Source: Lacisediminihabitans sp040549525
GTDB taxonomy: Bacteria > Actinomycetota > Actinomycetes > Actinomycetales > Microbacteriaceae
Length of the DNA: 64,000 bases
Reading direction: 5' to 3'
NCBI RefSeq assembly: GCF_040549525.1
Contig: NZ_JBEPTM010000006.1
Location: 151,161 to 215,160, forward strand
Shown here: one piece after another, positions 52,045 to 59,630 of the stretch
Numbering within the stretch: position 1 is the first letter of the stretch
Layout of the letters: each line of letters opens with the position of its first letter
The notes under the pieces: model-generated
The model's database searches: none
Told to the model about the DNA's origin: nothing
What the model saw: the letters and a program-made list of their open reading frames with translations, nothing else
Program-made: the position numbers and the translations under genes

Positions 52045-53028
52045 ATGTCAATCGACCCTGTGTCTACAGACGCTGGTTCGCCGTCCTACCTGTCCCCCCT
52101 CCCCGTGTCGGCGTTGCCGCTCTCACGCCACGGCCTCGATCGCGACTATCTCTCGCGCAGCGACCCCGACCTGTTCGAAACCCTTCGTCGCGATCCGCGG
52201 ATGCTTCAGCTCGTGCTCTGGAAGGGCAAGGCACTGCTCGACCCGAGTGGCGCGCTCGATCTTCTCCCCCACCACGCCGAAATCGACTCCGCACTGCGGT
52301 TGTACCTCGGACGATCGCTCGGATCGGACTCGCCGGGTGACCCGGTGGTCGCCGTGATCGTGGACGACGCCGCCGCGGAGTCCTTCGCGTCGCCGGAGTC
52401 CGAGCGCTGGGGCGACCTCCGAGCACTCGGCAGCACCTTCAGCGATCGCGATGCCGGACTGTTCACTGCCGCGCTCGCGCTAGCGAACTGGCACGACTCG
52501 CACCGCTTCTCCCCGCGCACCGGCATGGCGACCGTCTCCGGCCAGGGCGGCTGGGTGCGCACCGACACCGAGAACGGGCGCGAGGTGTTCCCCCGCACCG
52601 ACCCCGCCATCATCGTGGGGATCGTGGATGCCGAAGACCGAATCCTGCTCGGCCACAACGCGATGTGGCCGGCCAATCGCTACTCTCTCCTCGCCGGGTT
52701 CGTCGAGCCGGGGGAGTCGCTCGAGAGTGCGGTCGCGCGCGAGGTGTTCGAGGAGTCGGGCATCCGTGTGGTCGATCCCGTCTATCTGGGGTCGCAGCCG
52801 TGGCCATTCCCGGCCTCGCTGATGCTCGGCTTCATGGCCAGGGTCGATCCGGCCCTTGAGTCGATCCTCACGCCGGATGGCGCGGAGATCCTCGATCTGC
52901 GCTGGTTCAGCCGGGACGAGCTCGCGGCATCCCTCCACGACATCGGCCTTCCCGGCCACACCTCCATCGCCCGGGCGATCATCGAGCACTGGTATGGCGG
53001 TCCCATCGTCGACCACCGGCAGTGGTGA
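52045..53028 (+). CDS. nudC: NADH pyrophosphatase NudC, zinc ribbon lost
   Basis: Nudix hydrolase of 327 residues cleaving NAD(H), or the NAD cap of RNA, to nicotinamide mononucleotide and AMP. The Nudix box GFVEPGESLESAVAREVFEE is complete near residue 215, and the NudC-specific SQPWPFPASLM follows. The central segment that normally holds four zinc cysteines reads WHDSHRFSPRTG and GGWVRTDTENGREVFPRTD here, with no Cys at all. ATG 52045 fits the conserved start; it is followed by uvrD2 with a four-base overlap, as in mycobacteria. Confidence 0.93.
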   Translation: MSIDPVSTDAGSPSYLSPLPVSALPLSRHGLDRDYLSRSDPDLFETLRRDPRMLQLVLWKGKALLDPSGALDLLPHHAEIDSALRLYLGRSLGSDSPGDPVVAVIVDDAAAESFASPESERWGDLRALGSTFSDRDAGLFTAALALANWHDSHRFSPRTGMATVSGQGGWVRTDTENGREVFPRTDPAIIVGIVDAEDRILLGHNAMWPANRYSLLAGFVEPGESLESAVAREVFEESGIRVVDPVYLGSQPWPFPASLMLGFMARVDPALESILTPDGAEILDLRWFSRDELAASLHDIGLPGHTSIARAIIEHWYGGPIVDHRQW

Positions 53029-54713
53029 GCTCCGCCGAATCACTGCTCGAAGCCCTCGACGACGAGCAGCGCATCGCCGCAGAGACCCTGCTCGGTCCGC
53101 TGTGCATGCTCGCCGGTGCCGGCACCGGCAAGACTCGCGCCATCACCCACCGCATCGCCTATGGCGTCGCGACGGGGGTCTACGCCCCCGACCGGGTCAT
53201 GGCCCTCACCTTCACCTCCCGCGCTGCGGCGGAGCTGCGGGGACGGCTGCGCCAGCTCGGGGCCACCGGTGTCGCGGCGCGCACCTTCCACGCAACGGCC
53301 CTCTCCCAGCTCGGCCACTTCTGGCCGGAGGTCATCGGCGGCCAGATGCCGCGGCTGCTCGACAGCAAGGGCCGCGTGATCGCCCAGGCCGCGGAGACTC
53401 TCCGACTCAAACTCGACACAGCGACGCTCCGCGACCTCGCGGCGGAGATCGAGTGGCGCAAGGTGTCGCGTCTCACGCTCGACCAGTACGCGGCGGTGTT
53501 GCCTCAACGCGTGCTGCCCTCTGCCCTCGACGCCGACAAGATGGTCGCCATCCACCGCGCCTACGAATCGGTGAAGGATGAGCGCCGCCAGCTCGACTTC
53601 GAGGACGTGTTGCTCGCGACCGCCGGCATGATCGAAGCCGAACCGCGGGTCGCGCAGCAGGTGCGCGAGCAATACCGCTTCTTCGTCGTCGATGAATACC
53701 AGGACGTCTCGCCGCTGCAGCAGTCGCTTCTCGATCTCTGGCTCGGCGACCGGCAGGACCTCTGCGTCGTCGGCGACGCGAGCCAGACGATCTACTCCTT
53801 CGCCGGCGCATCCGCCGACTTCCTCCTCGGATTCCCCACTCGCTTTCGCGAGGCAGCGGTCGTGAGGCTCGAACAGAACTACCGGTCGAGCCCGCCCATC
53901 GTCGGCCTGGCGAACCAGCTGATGCGCGGTCGTCCCGGAGCATTGGCCCTTCGAGCCTCGACCGGCACCCCGGAGGCGGCAGCGAAGGCCACGCCAACGG
54001 TCACGAGCTTTCCGAGCGAAGTCGCCGAGGCCCGGGCGATCGCGGACCAGGTTGCCGCGGCGATCGCGGGTGGGGCTCGTCCGCAGGACATCGCCATCCT
54101 CTTCCGCATCAACGTGCAGTCCGCGCCGCTCGAAGCGGCCCTCGCCGACGCCGGGGTGAGCTTCCAACTGCGCGGGGGAACCCGCTTCTTCGAACAGCAA
54201 GAGGTGAAGCAGGCGCTGATGATGCTGAAGGGCGCGGTGGTCGGCGCGACGCGCGAACCCCTCTTCAAGACGGTCAGCGACGTGCTGCGGTCCCTCGGCT
54301 GGACCCAGGATGCACCCGAGGTGCGAGGGGCGGTGCGGGATCGCTGGGAATCCCTGAACGCGGTGATGGGGCTGGCCGAGGCATCCGCCGACGGCACGTC
54401 GCTCCGGTCGTTCGTCGACGAGCTCTTCGAGCGCGCGGCCAGCCAGCATGAGCCGACGATGGCCGCGGTCACCCTCGCGACCCTGCATTCCGCGAAGGGG
54501 CTGGAGTGGGACACCGTCTACCTCGTTGGGCTGAGTGACGGCTACCTGCCGATCACCTACGCGAAGACGGAACGAGCCGTCGAAGAGGAGCGTCGCCTGC
54601 TCTACGTCGGCATCACGCGCGCCCGCCGCCGCCTGCACCTGTCGTGGTCGTCCGGCTCGTCCGGCCGCGGACCCGACCGCCGCGCGTCCCGCTTTCTCGC
54701 CGGACTCGCATGA
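53025..54713 (+). CDS. UvrD2-like superfamily 1 DNA helicase
   Basis: 3'-5' DNA helicase of 562 residues. Walker A LAGAGTGKTRAI near residue 30, Ia LTFTSRAAAEL, II FVVDEYQDVSPLQQ near 226, III GDASQTIYSFAGA, IV LEQNYRSSPPIV, V TLHSAKGLEWDTVYLVGLSDG near 490 and VI YVGITRARRRLHLSWS. The position after nudC matches mycobacterial uvrD2, but the protein ends right after the motor (SSGSSGRGPDRRASRFLAGLA), lacking the C-terminal HRDC domain of that enzyme. GTG 53025 overlaps nudC as GTGA; GTG 53022 is possible. Role in DNA repair is inferred. Confidence 0.9.
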   Translation: MSSAESLLEALDDEQRIAAETLLGPLCMLAGAGTGKTRAITHRIAYGVATGVYAPDRVMALTFTSRAAAELRGRLRQLGATGVAARTFHATALSQLGHFWPEVIGGQMPRLLDSKGRVIAQAAETLRLKLDTATLRDLAAEIEWRKVSRLTLDQYAAVLPQRVLPSALDADKMVAIHRAYESVKDERRQLDFEDVLLATAGMIEAEPRVAQQVREQYRFFVVDEYQDVSPLQQSLLDLWLGDRQDLCVVGDASQTIYSFAGASADFLLGFPTRFREAAVVRLEQNYRSSPPIVGLANQLMRGRPGALALRASTGTPEAAAKATPTVTSFPSEVAEARAIADQVAAAIAGGARPQDIAILFRINVQSAPLEAALADAGVSFQLRGGTRFFEQQEVKQALMMLKGAVVGATREPLFKTVSDVLRSLGWTQDAPEVRGAVRDRWESLNAVMGLAEASADGTSLRSFVDELFERAASQHEPTMAAVTLATLHSAKGLEWDTVYLVGLSDGYLPITYAKTERAVEEERRLLYVGITRARRRLHLSWSSGSSGRGPDRRASRFLAGLA

Positions 54714-56134
54714 GCCGGCTGGCGGGAACCGGGCGCGCCGGAAGAGAGGGCATCTTCGGCGCCCATTATCTCTGGGTGACCGTCGGCAGCAGCGCGCTCG
54801 TCTTCCTCGCGGCCTTCGAATCCCTCGCGGTCACCACGATCATGCCGGTGATCAGCCGGGATCTCGACGGCGCAAGCCTGTACGCCCTCGCCTTCGCCGG
54901 TCCGCTCTCCACCGCCGTGATCGGTATGGTGATCGCCGGCAACTGGTCAGATCGTTCGGGACCGGTGCTGCCGCTCTACGTGTCCGCTGCGCTCTTCGGT
55001 CTCGGTCTGCTCGTGGCGGGAAGCGCGCCCACCATCGGAGTCTTCGTCGCGGGTCGTCTCGTGCAGGGGTTCGGGAGTGGCGCGATGACCGTCGCGCTCT
55101 ATGTGGTCGTCGCCCGCCTCTATCCGCCGGTGCTGATGCCGCGCATCTTCGCCAGCTTCGCCGCCGCCTGGATCGTGCCCTCGCTCATCGGGCCGTTCAT
55201 CGCCGGCCTCGTCGCCCAACTCTGGAGTTGGCACTGGGTGTTCCTCGGGGTCGTGGGGCTCGTGGTCGTCGCCGTGGTCATGCTCACTCCGGCGGCGCGG
55301 ATGCTGCGGCTTCAGCCGCCGGAACCCGGCACGGCCGCGTGGAACCCCGGTCGCATCGGCTGGGCCGTGCTCGCCGCGATCGCGGTGCTCGTGGTCAACC
55401 TGTCGGTCGACATCGGCGGGCTCGCCGCCGTTCTCGTTCCGCTCGCGGCGCTGCTGCTTGCTGTGGGGGCGGTGCGCCCGCTCCTGCCGCGCGGAACGCT
55501 CACCGCCCGCCGAGGACTGCCCACCGTCATCCTGCTGCGCGGCCTCGCCTCTGCCTCGTTCCTCGGGGCAGAGGTCTATCTTCCCTACCTCCTCGTACAG
55601 CGCTACGACTTCTCGCCCACTTTCGCCGGGCTCGCGCTCACCGGATCGGCGCTGGCGTGGTCGGGCACCTCCTGGCTCCAGGGTCACCTCGGCGATCGCC
55701 TGCGCCCGGCGACGGGAATGAGCGTCGGCATGTGGCTGGTGCTCGCGGCGGTGATGGTCGCCTTCGCCTCGGCGGCCCTTCATCTCAATCCGGCCGTGAT
55801 CATCCTGGGCTGGGTTGTCGGCGGCGGAGGCATGGGGCTCGTCTACCCGCGCACGAGCGTCATGACCCTGGGTCTCTCTCGCACTGCGGAGCAGGGTTTC
55901 AATAGCTCGGCGCTGTCCATCTCGGACTCTCTCGGCGCCGCCATCGCCCTCGCGCTCACCGGGGTCGTCTTCGGTGCTCTTGACCGGTCGGGATCCTCCG
56001 GCGGCGGCTCTCTCGCCTTCGCCGGCAGCTTCGGCATCGCGGTGCTGTTCGCCATCGGTGCCGTTGCGGTGGCAAGGCGGGTCGTGCCGCGAACGGCTCA
56101 GGCGGAGAGCGAGGCGCAGCCGCAGTCCGGGTGA
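54710..56134 (+). CDS. MFS transporter, DHA2-like
   Basis: Major facilitator of 474 residues with 12-14 hydrophobic segments. Motif A is present in the short form GNWSDRSGPVLPL near residue 80; an antiporter-like glycine/proline region (SLIGPFIAGLVAQLWSWHWVF) near 160 marks a drug:H+ antiporter of the multidrug class. The ATG overlaps the helicase stop by four bases (ATGA), placing it in the nudC-uvrD2 operon. Its last 37 bases overlap the 3' end of the convergent E1-like gene. Confidence 0.88.
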   Translation: MSRLAGTGRAGREGIFGAHYLWVTVGSSALVFLAAFESLAVTTIMPVISRDLDGASLYALAFAGPLSTAVIGMVIAGNWSDRSGPVLPLYVSAALFGLGLLVAGSAPTIGVFVAGRLVQGFGSGAMTVALYVVVARLYPPVLMPRIFASFAAAWIVPSLIGPFIAGLVAQLWSWHWVFLGVVGLVVVAVVMLTPAARMLRLQPPEPGTAAWNPGRIGWAVLAAIAVLVVNLSVDIGGLAAVLVPLAALLLAVGAVRPLLPRGTLTARRGLPTVILLRGLASASFLGAEVYLPYLLVQRYDFSPTFAGLALTGSALAWSGTSWLQGHLGDRLRPATGMSVGMWLVLAAVMVAFASAALHLNPAVIILGWVVGGGGMGLVYPRTSVMTLGLSRTAEQGFNSSALSISDSLGAAIALALTGVVFGALDRSGSSGGGSLAFAGSFGIAVLFAIGAVAVARRVVPRTAQAESEAQPQSG

Positions 56135-56892
56135 GTCTGCCACTCCCGCAGCATCCGTTCGCCCGTCGCCGCATCGATCTCGATCGATGTCAGCGGTTCG
56201 ATGCGGTGCACGACCCGCTGTGCGAGCACGAGGCGCGCCACGGTCGAGGCGACCTCGTGGGCGACGAGGGAGGAGTCGAGACCGCTGCGCCGATGCCAGA
56301 GTTGCGAGGCCATGGCGGGCCAGGCCGGATCGGCGTCCGTGTGATGGCGTTCCAGGCAGTGCAGACAGGGTCCGGTTCCCGGTCGGATGATCGGACCGAT
56401 GCGCACGGTCTCGTCTCCGATCACCACGGCGAGGTGGGGGATGTCGCGGCGCAGCCACCTGCCGTGATCCTCCGGTTCGATCACGAAGTGAGCCACGATC
56501 ACCGCGATCTCCGGCTCGGCGTCCTGCTCATCGGGGATCAGCGCCATCCCGGCGGTCTCGAGCATGGCGCGGATGAGGCGCGTGGTCTCTCCCTCGCCGC
56601 TGACCAGCGCCGATGCGGGCCACGGCCTCTGGACCGGATGTTCGAGGGCCGGGCGTTCGAGGGCCGGCGCGAGGGCGCGCATCAGGGCGTCGAAGGCCGG
56701 GTCGTCCAGGCCCGCCGATCGACCGATCATGCGGGCCCCCGGGCCGCTCACCCCCGTGACGAGCGCCGCGATCACCCTCTCATCGGCGGCGGAGACCGCC
56801 TCGAGCACCACGCGAGGATGGTCAAGGCCGAACTGGAGGCTCTGGGGCGTGCGCCAGATCAGCGGGAGGCGGGGATCGAGTCTGAGGACCAT
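56098..56892 (-). CDS. E1-like/TOMM-type protein (Rv3196-like)
   Basis: Protein of 264 residues. A wHTH-like N-terminal part precedes a Rossmann-type segment (IAVIVAHFVIEPEDHGRWL, HLAVVIGDETVRIGPII) and a zinc-type cysteine arrangement CLHCLERHH ... HPDCGC that recalls ThiF/E1-like and TOMM cyclodehydratase-docking proteins. The canonical E1 nucleotide-binding glycine motif is not evident, so it may bind a peptide rather than adenylate it. It is conserved next to the DUF2342 protease in actinobacteria, though convergent here with an MFS gene (37-base overlap of 3' ends). Confidence 0.65.
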   Translation of the reverse strand: MVLRLDPRLPLIWRTPQSLQFGLDHPRVVLEAVSAADERVIAALVTGVSGPGARMIGRSAGLDDPAFDALMRALAPALERPALEHPVQRPWPASALVSGEGETTRLIRAMLETAGMALIPDEQDAEPEIAVIVAHFVIEPEDHGRWLRRDIPHLAVVIGDETVRIGPIIRPGTGPCLHCLERHHTDADPAWPAMASQLWHRRSGLDSSLVAHEVASTVARLVLAQRVVHRIEPLTSIEIDAATGERMLREWQTHPDCGCASLSA

Positions 56893-56953
56893 GCACGCAA
56901 TGGTGCCCCGACCGGTGGTTCGGCGTCGCGCGCCATCCACAGGCGGCCGACAG

Positions 56954-58333
56954 TCAGCGCTTCGGGTCCTCCGCGGTGCCGTCGTCGGCCTCGTGCGGGC
57001 GATCGTCGCGGTCGTCGTTGAGCAGGTCTTCGATCGCCTGGTCGATGTCGTCGGCCGAGGCATCCGGTCCGGAGAGCCTCGCGATGAGCGCGGTCGGGTC
57101 GTCGATGTCTTCGGAACCGGGAAGGAGGTCGGGGTGTGACCAGAGCGAGTCACGCTTTTCGTCGCCGACCTCGTCGGTGATCTTCTGCCACATCGCCGCG
57201 GCCTCGCGCAGGCGGCGAGGCCGCAGCTCCAGCCCCACGAGCGTGGAGAACGCGGATTCTGCCGGCCCGCCGGCGGCGCGCCTCCGACGGACGGTCTCGG
57301 CTATGGCATCGGACTTCGGCAGGCGGGCGGTGGCCTGGGCTGTCACGACATCCACCCAGCCCTCGATGAGGGCGAGGACGGTCTCGAGGCGCCCGAGGGC
57401 CGCGAGCTGCGACTCGGACTTCGGCGGGATGAGCGCTCCGCTCACCATCGCCTCACGCAGCTCTTCCGGGTTGGAGGGATCGAAGTCCGCGGCGAGCTGC
57501 TCGAGTCGATCGGTGTCGATGCGGATGCCCTGGGCGAACTCGGTGATCGAGGTCATCAGCTGCAGCCGCAGCCATTTCGCGTGACGGAACAGCCGGGCGT
57601 GGGCGAGTTCGCGCACCGCGAGGTAGAGCTGCACCTGGTCACGCTCGATGTCGAGTCCGTCACCGAAGGCAGCGACGTTCTGTGGCAGGATCGCGGCCTG
57701 CTGGTCGGAATCCGACAGCGCGCCCAGCAGGGGGATTCCGATGTCGCCCCCGGAGACCACCTCGCCGGCGAGCTGCCCGACGACCTGGCCGAGCTGCATC
57801 GCGAAGAGTGTGCCGCCGACGTTGCGCATCAGCTTGGATGCGCCCTCGATCATTCCGGACATCTCTTCTGGCGCCTGGTCGCGCAGCACCTGGGTGAGCG
57901 AGTTGGCGATGCTGAGTGCCACCGGTTCGGCCAGTTGCGTCCAGATCGGCATCGTGGCGGTGATCCACTCGGTGCGCGACATCAGCCGCGGGGTGGAGGT
58001 GAGTTCGGAGACGTAGGTCGCCTCGTCGAGCCAGAGCGCCGCGACGTGGAAGGCCTGCTCGAGCGACGAGCGATCGGCCGGGGTAGTGGCCACGACGTCT
58101 TTCGCGGCCAGCGTCTTCGCCTGCTCGAGAGCGAGATCCCAGTTGATCCCGTCACCGCTCGACTGCATCGCGCTCTGCAGTTGCCCGATGAGGTTGCGGA
58201 TCATCTCCGGGTCGTTCGGCAGCCCCGCGGCACTGGCGAGGCGCGCGGGGTCGATGTCTCCGTTTCCGGAGAGGAACTGGCTCAGCATGTCGCGGAATTC
58301 GTCTTCCGGGTTCTGGGCCGAATCTTCAGGCAT
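56954..58333 (-). CDS. DUF2342 zinc-dependent metalloprotease-like protein
   Basis: Protein of 459 residues of the actinobacterial DUF2342 family (Rv3195-like), annotated as putative zinc-dependent metalloprotease or hydrolase. Recognisable blocks are the LEQAFHVAALWLDEATY stretch near 90, TPRLMSRTEWI near 115, and the helix LAVRELAHARLFRHAKWL near 230. This last replaces the classical HExxH, which I do not see. The C-terminal 60 residues are acidic (DIDQAIEDLLNDDRDDRPH). The ATG at 58333 is preceded by TAGCGT seven bases away. Divergent from the PDZ protease. Confidence 0.87.
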   Translation of the reverse strand: MPEDSAQNPEDEFRDMLSQFLSGNGDIDPARLASAAGLPNDPEMIRNLIGQLQSAMQSSGDGINWDLALEQAKTLAAKDVVATTPADRSSLEQAFHVAALWLDEATYVSELTSTPRLMSRTEWITATMPIWTQLAEPVALSIANSLTQVLRDQAPEEMSGMIEGASKLMRNVGGTLFAMQLGQVVGQLAGEVVSGGDIGIPLLGALSDSDQQAAILPQNVAAFGDGLDIERDQVQLYLAVRELAHARLFRHAKWLRLQLMTSITEFAQGIRIDTDRLEQLAADFDPSNPEELREAMVSGALIPPKSESQLAALGRLETVLALIEGWVDVVTAQATARLPKSDAIAETVRRRRAAGGPAESAFSTLVGLELRPRRLREAAAMWQKITDEVGDEKRDSLWSHPDLLPGSEDIDDPTALIARLSGPDASADDIDQAIEDLLNDDRDDRPHEADDGTAEDPKR

Positions 58334-58340
58334 GGCAACT

Positions 58341-58346
58341 ACGCTA
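58341..58346 (-). promoter_or_regulatory. -10 element of DUF2342 gene
   Basis: TAGCGT with seven bases before the ATG on the minus strand; leaderless start predicted. Confidence 0.45.
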
Positions 58347-58437
58347 GCCGCTGCACGCTGCGCGCGGTGTGTGTATCGAGTTCGTCGCGTCAGGCTGCTC
58401 TGCGCCCGTGGCGAACAGCTCCACAGAAAGGACCCCG

Positions 58438-59556
58438 GTGGCACTGTTCATCGACGACCGGCAGGGTCAGGGGCGATCCCCGGCCCGACGTCGCATCACC
58501 ATGCTGGGCTGGATCCTGCTCGGAGCCGCCGTGTTCGGCACCCTCGCCTTCACGCTCGTTCCCGCGCCCTACGTGATCGAGCAGCCGGGACCGGTCTTCA
58601 ACACCCTCGGCACGGTCGCCAACGGCAGCAAGCAGGTGCCGATGATCGAGATCCCGGGCCAGAAGACCTACGCGACTGCCGGGTCGCTCGACATGCTCAC
58701 GGTGAACATCGCCGGGAGCCGCGAGCAGCCGCCGAGCTGGTTCGAGGTGGCCCAGGCCTACCTCGACTCGAGCAAAGCCGTGCTGCCGGTGGATGCCGTG
58801 TACCCGGTGGGTACCTCCGTCGAACAGTCGAACGCGCAGGCGACCGTCGACATGCAGAACTCCCAGAAGGATGCCGTGGCCGCGGCCCTCACTCATCTCG
58901 GCTACACCCTGCCAGCCTCGCTCACCGTCGGGGGGCTGTCGCCGAAGTCGCCGTCGACCGGCATCCTGAAGAAGGGCGACACCATCGTCAGCGTCGACGG
59001 TCAGACCACGGACAGCGTGCTCGGTCTCCGCGCGATCATCGCCAAGTCCGGTGCGGGCACTCCGGTGAACATCGTCATCGAGCGCGGGGGAGTGCAGGAG
59101 ACCGTGAAGGTGACACCGGAGATGAGCGGCGGACCGGACTCCGTGCCGATCGTCGGCATCTTCCCGGCCATCGTCTACAGCTACCCCTTCGATGTGAAGA
59201 TCCAACTCGAGAACGTGGGCGGACCGAGCGCCGGCCAGATGTTCGCTCTCGGCATCATCGACAAGCTGACGCCGGGAACTCTCAACGGCGGCGCGAAAGT
59301 CGCAGGCACCGGCACGATCGACGGCGCTGGCGTCGTCGGGCCGATCGGAGGCATCCGCCAGAAGCTCTACGGGGCTCGGGCCGCAGGCGCCACCTGGTTT
59401 CTCGCCCCCTATGCGAACTGCGACGAGGTGACCGGGCACATCCCCAGCGGTATCCGGGTGCTCGCGGTCAAGACGCTCGACGACTCCCTCGCCGCACTGA
59501 AGGCGATCAAGGCTGGCTCGAGCACGAGTGGGCTGCTCAGCTGTTCGACGAAGTGA
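58438..59556 (+). CDS. YlbL-type PDZ/Lon-like secreted protease
   Basis: Membrane-anchored serine protease of 372 residues (Rv3194c-like). One N-terminal helix (LGWILLGAAVFGTLAFTLV), a conserved stretch VIEQPGPVFNTLG, a PDZ domain (about 170-240; TGILKKGDTIVSVDGQTTDS) and an S16 Lon-type proteolytic domain with the catalytic Ser in GGPSAGQMFALG near 265 and the Lys in GGIRQKLYGARAAGA near 310. GTG 58438 follows AAAGGA by six bases. It processes unknown extracytoplasmic substrates. The next gene encodes UPF0182, as in mycobacteria. Confidence 0.92.
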   Translation: MALFIDDRQGQGRSPARRRITMLGWILLGAAVFGTLAFTLVPAPYVIEQPGPVFNTLGTVANGSKQVPMIEIPGQKTYATAGSLDMLTVNIAGSREQPPSWFEVAQAYLDSSKAVLPVDAVYPVGTSVEQSNAQATVDMQNSQKDAVAAALTHLGYTLPASLTVGGLSPKSPSTGILKKGDTIVSVDGQTTDSVLGLRAIIAKSGAGTPVNIVIERGGVQETVKVTPEMSGGPDSVPIVGIFPAIVYSYPFDVKIQLENVGGPSAGQMFALGIIDKLTPGTLNGGAKVAGTGTIDGAGVVGPIGGIRQKLYGARAAGATWFLAPYANCDEVTGHIPSGIRVLAVKTLDDSLAALKAIKAGSSTSGLLSCSTK

Positions 59557-59630
59557 CGCCGAGGCGCCTTCCCAGACCAAGCCCTTAAGATGGGTACGCA
59601 TCGCATTCGCCATAAGCCAGGAGCAGTTTC

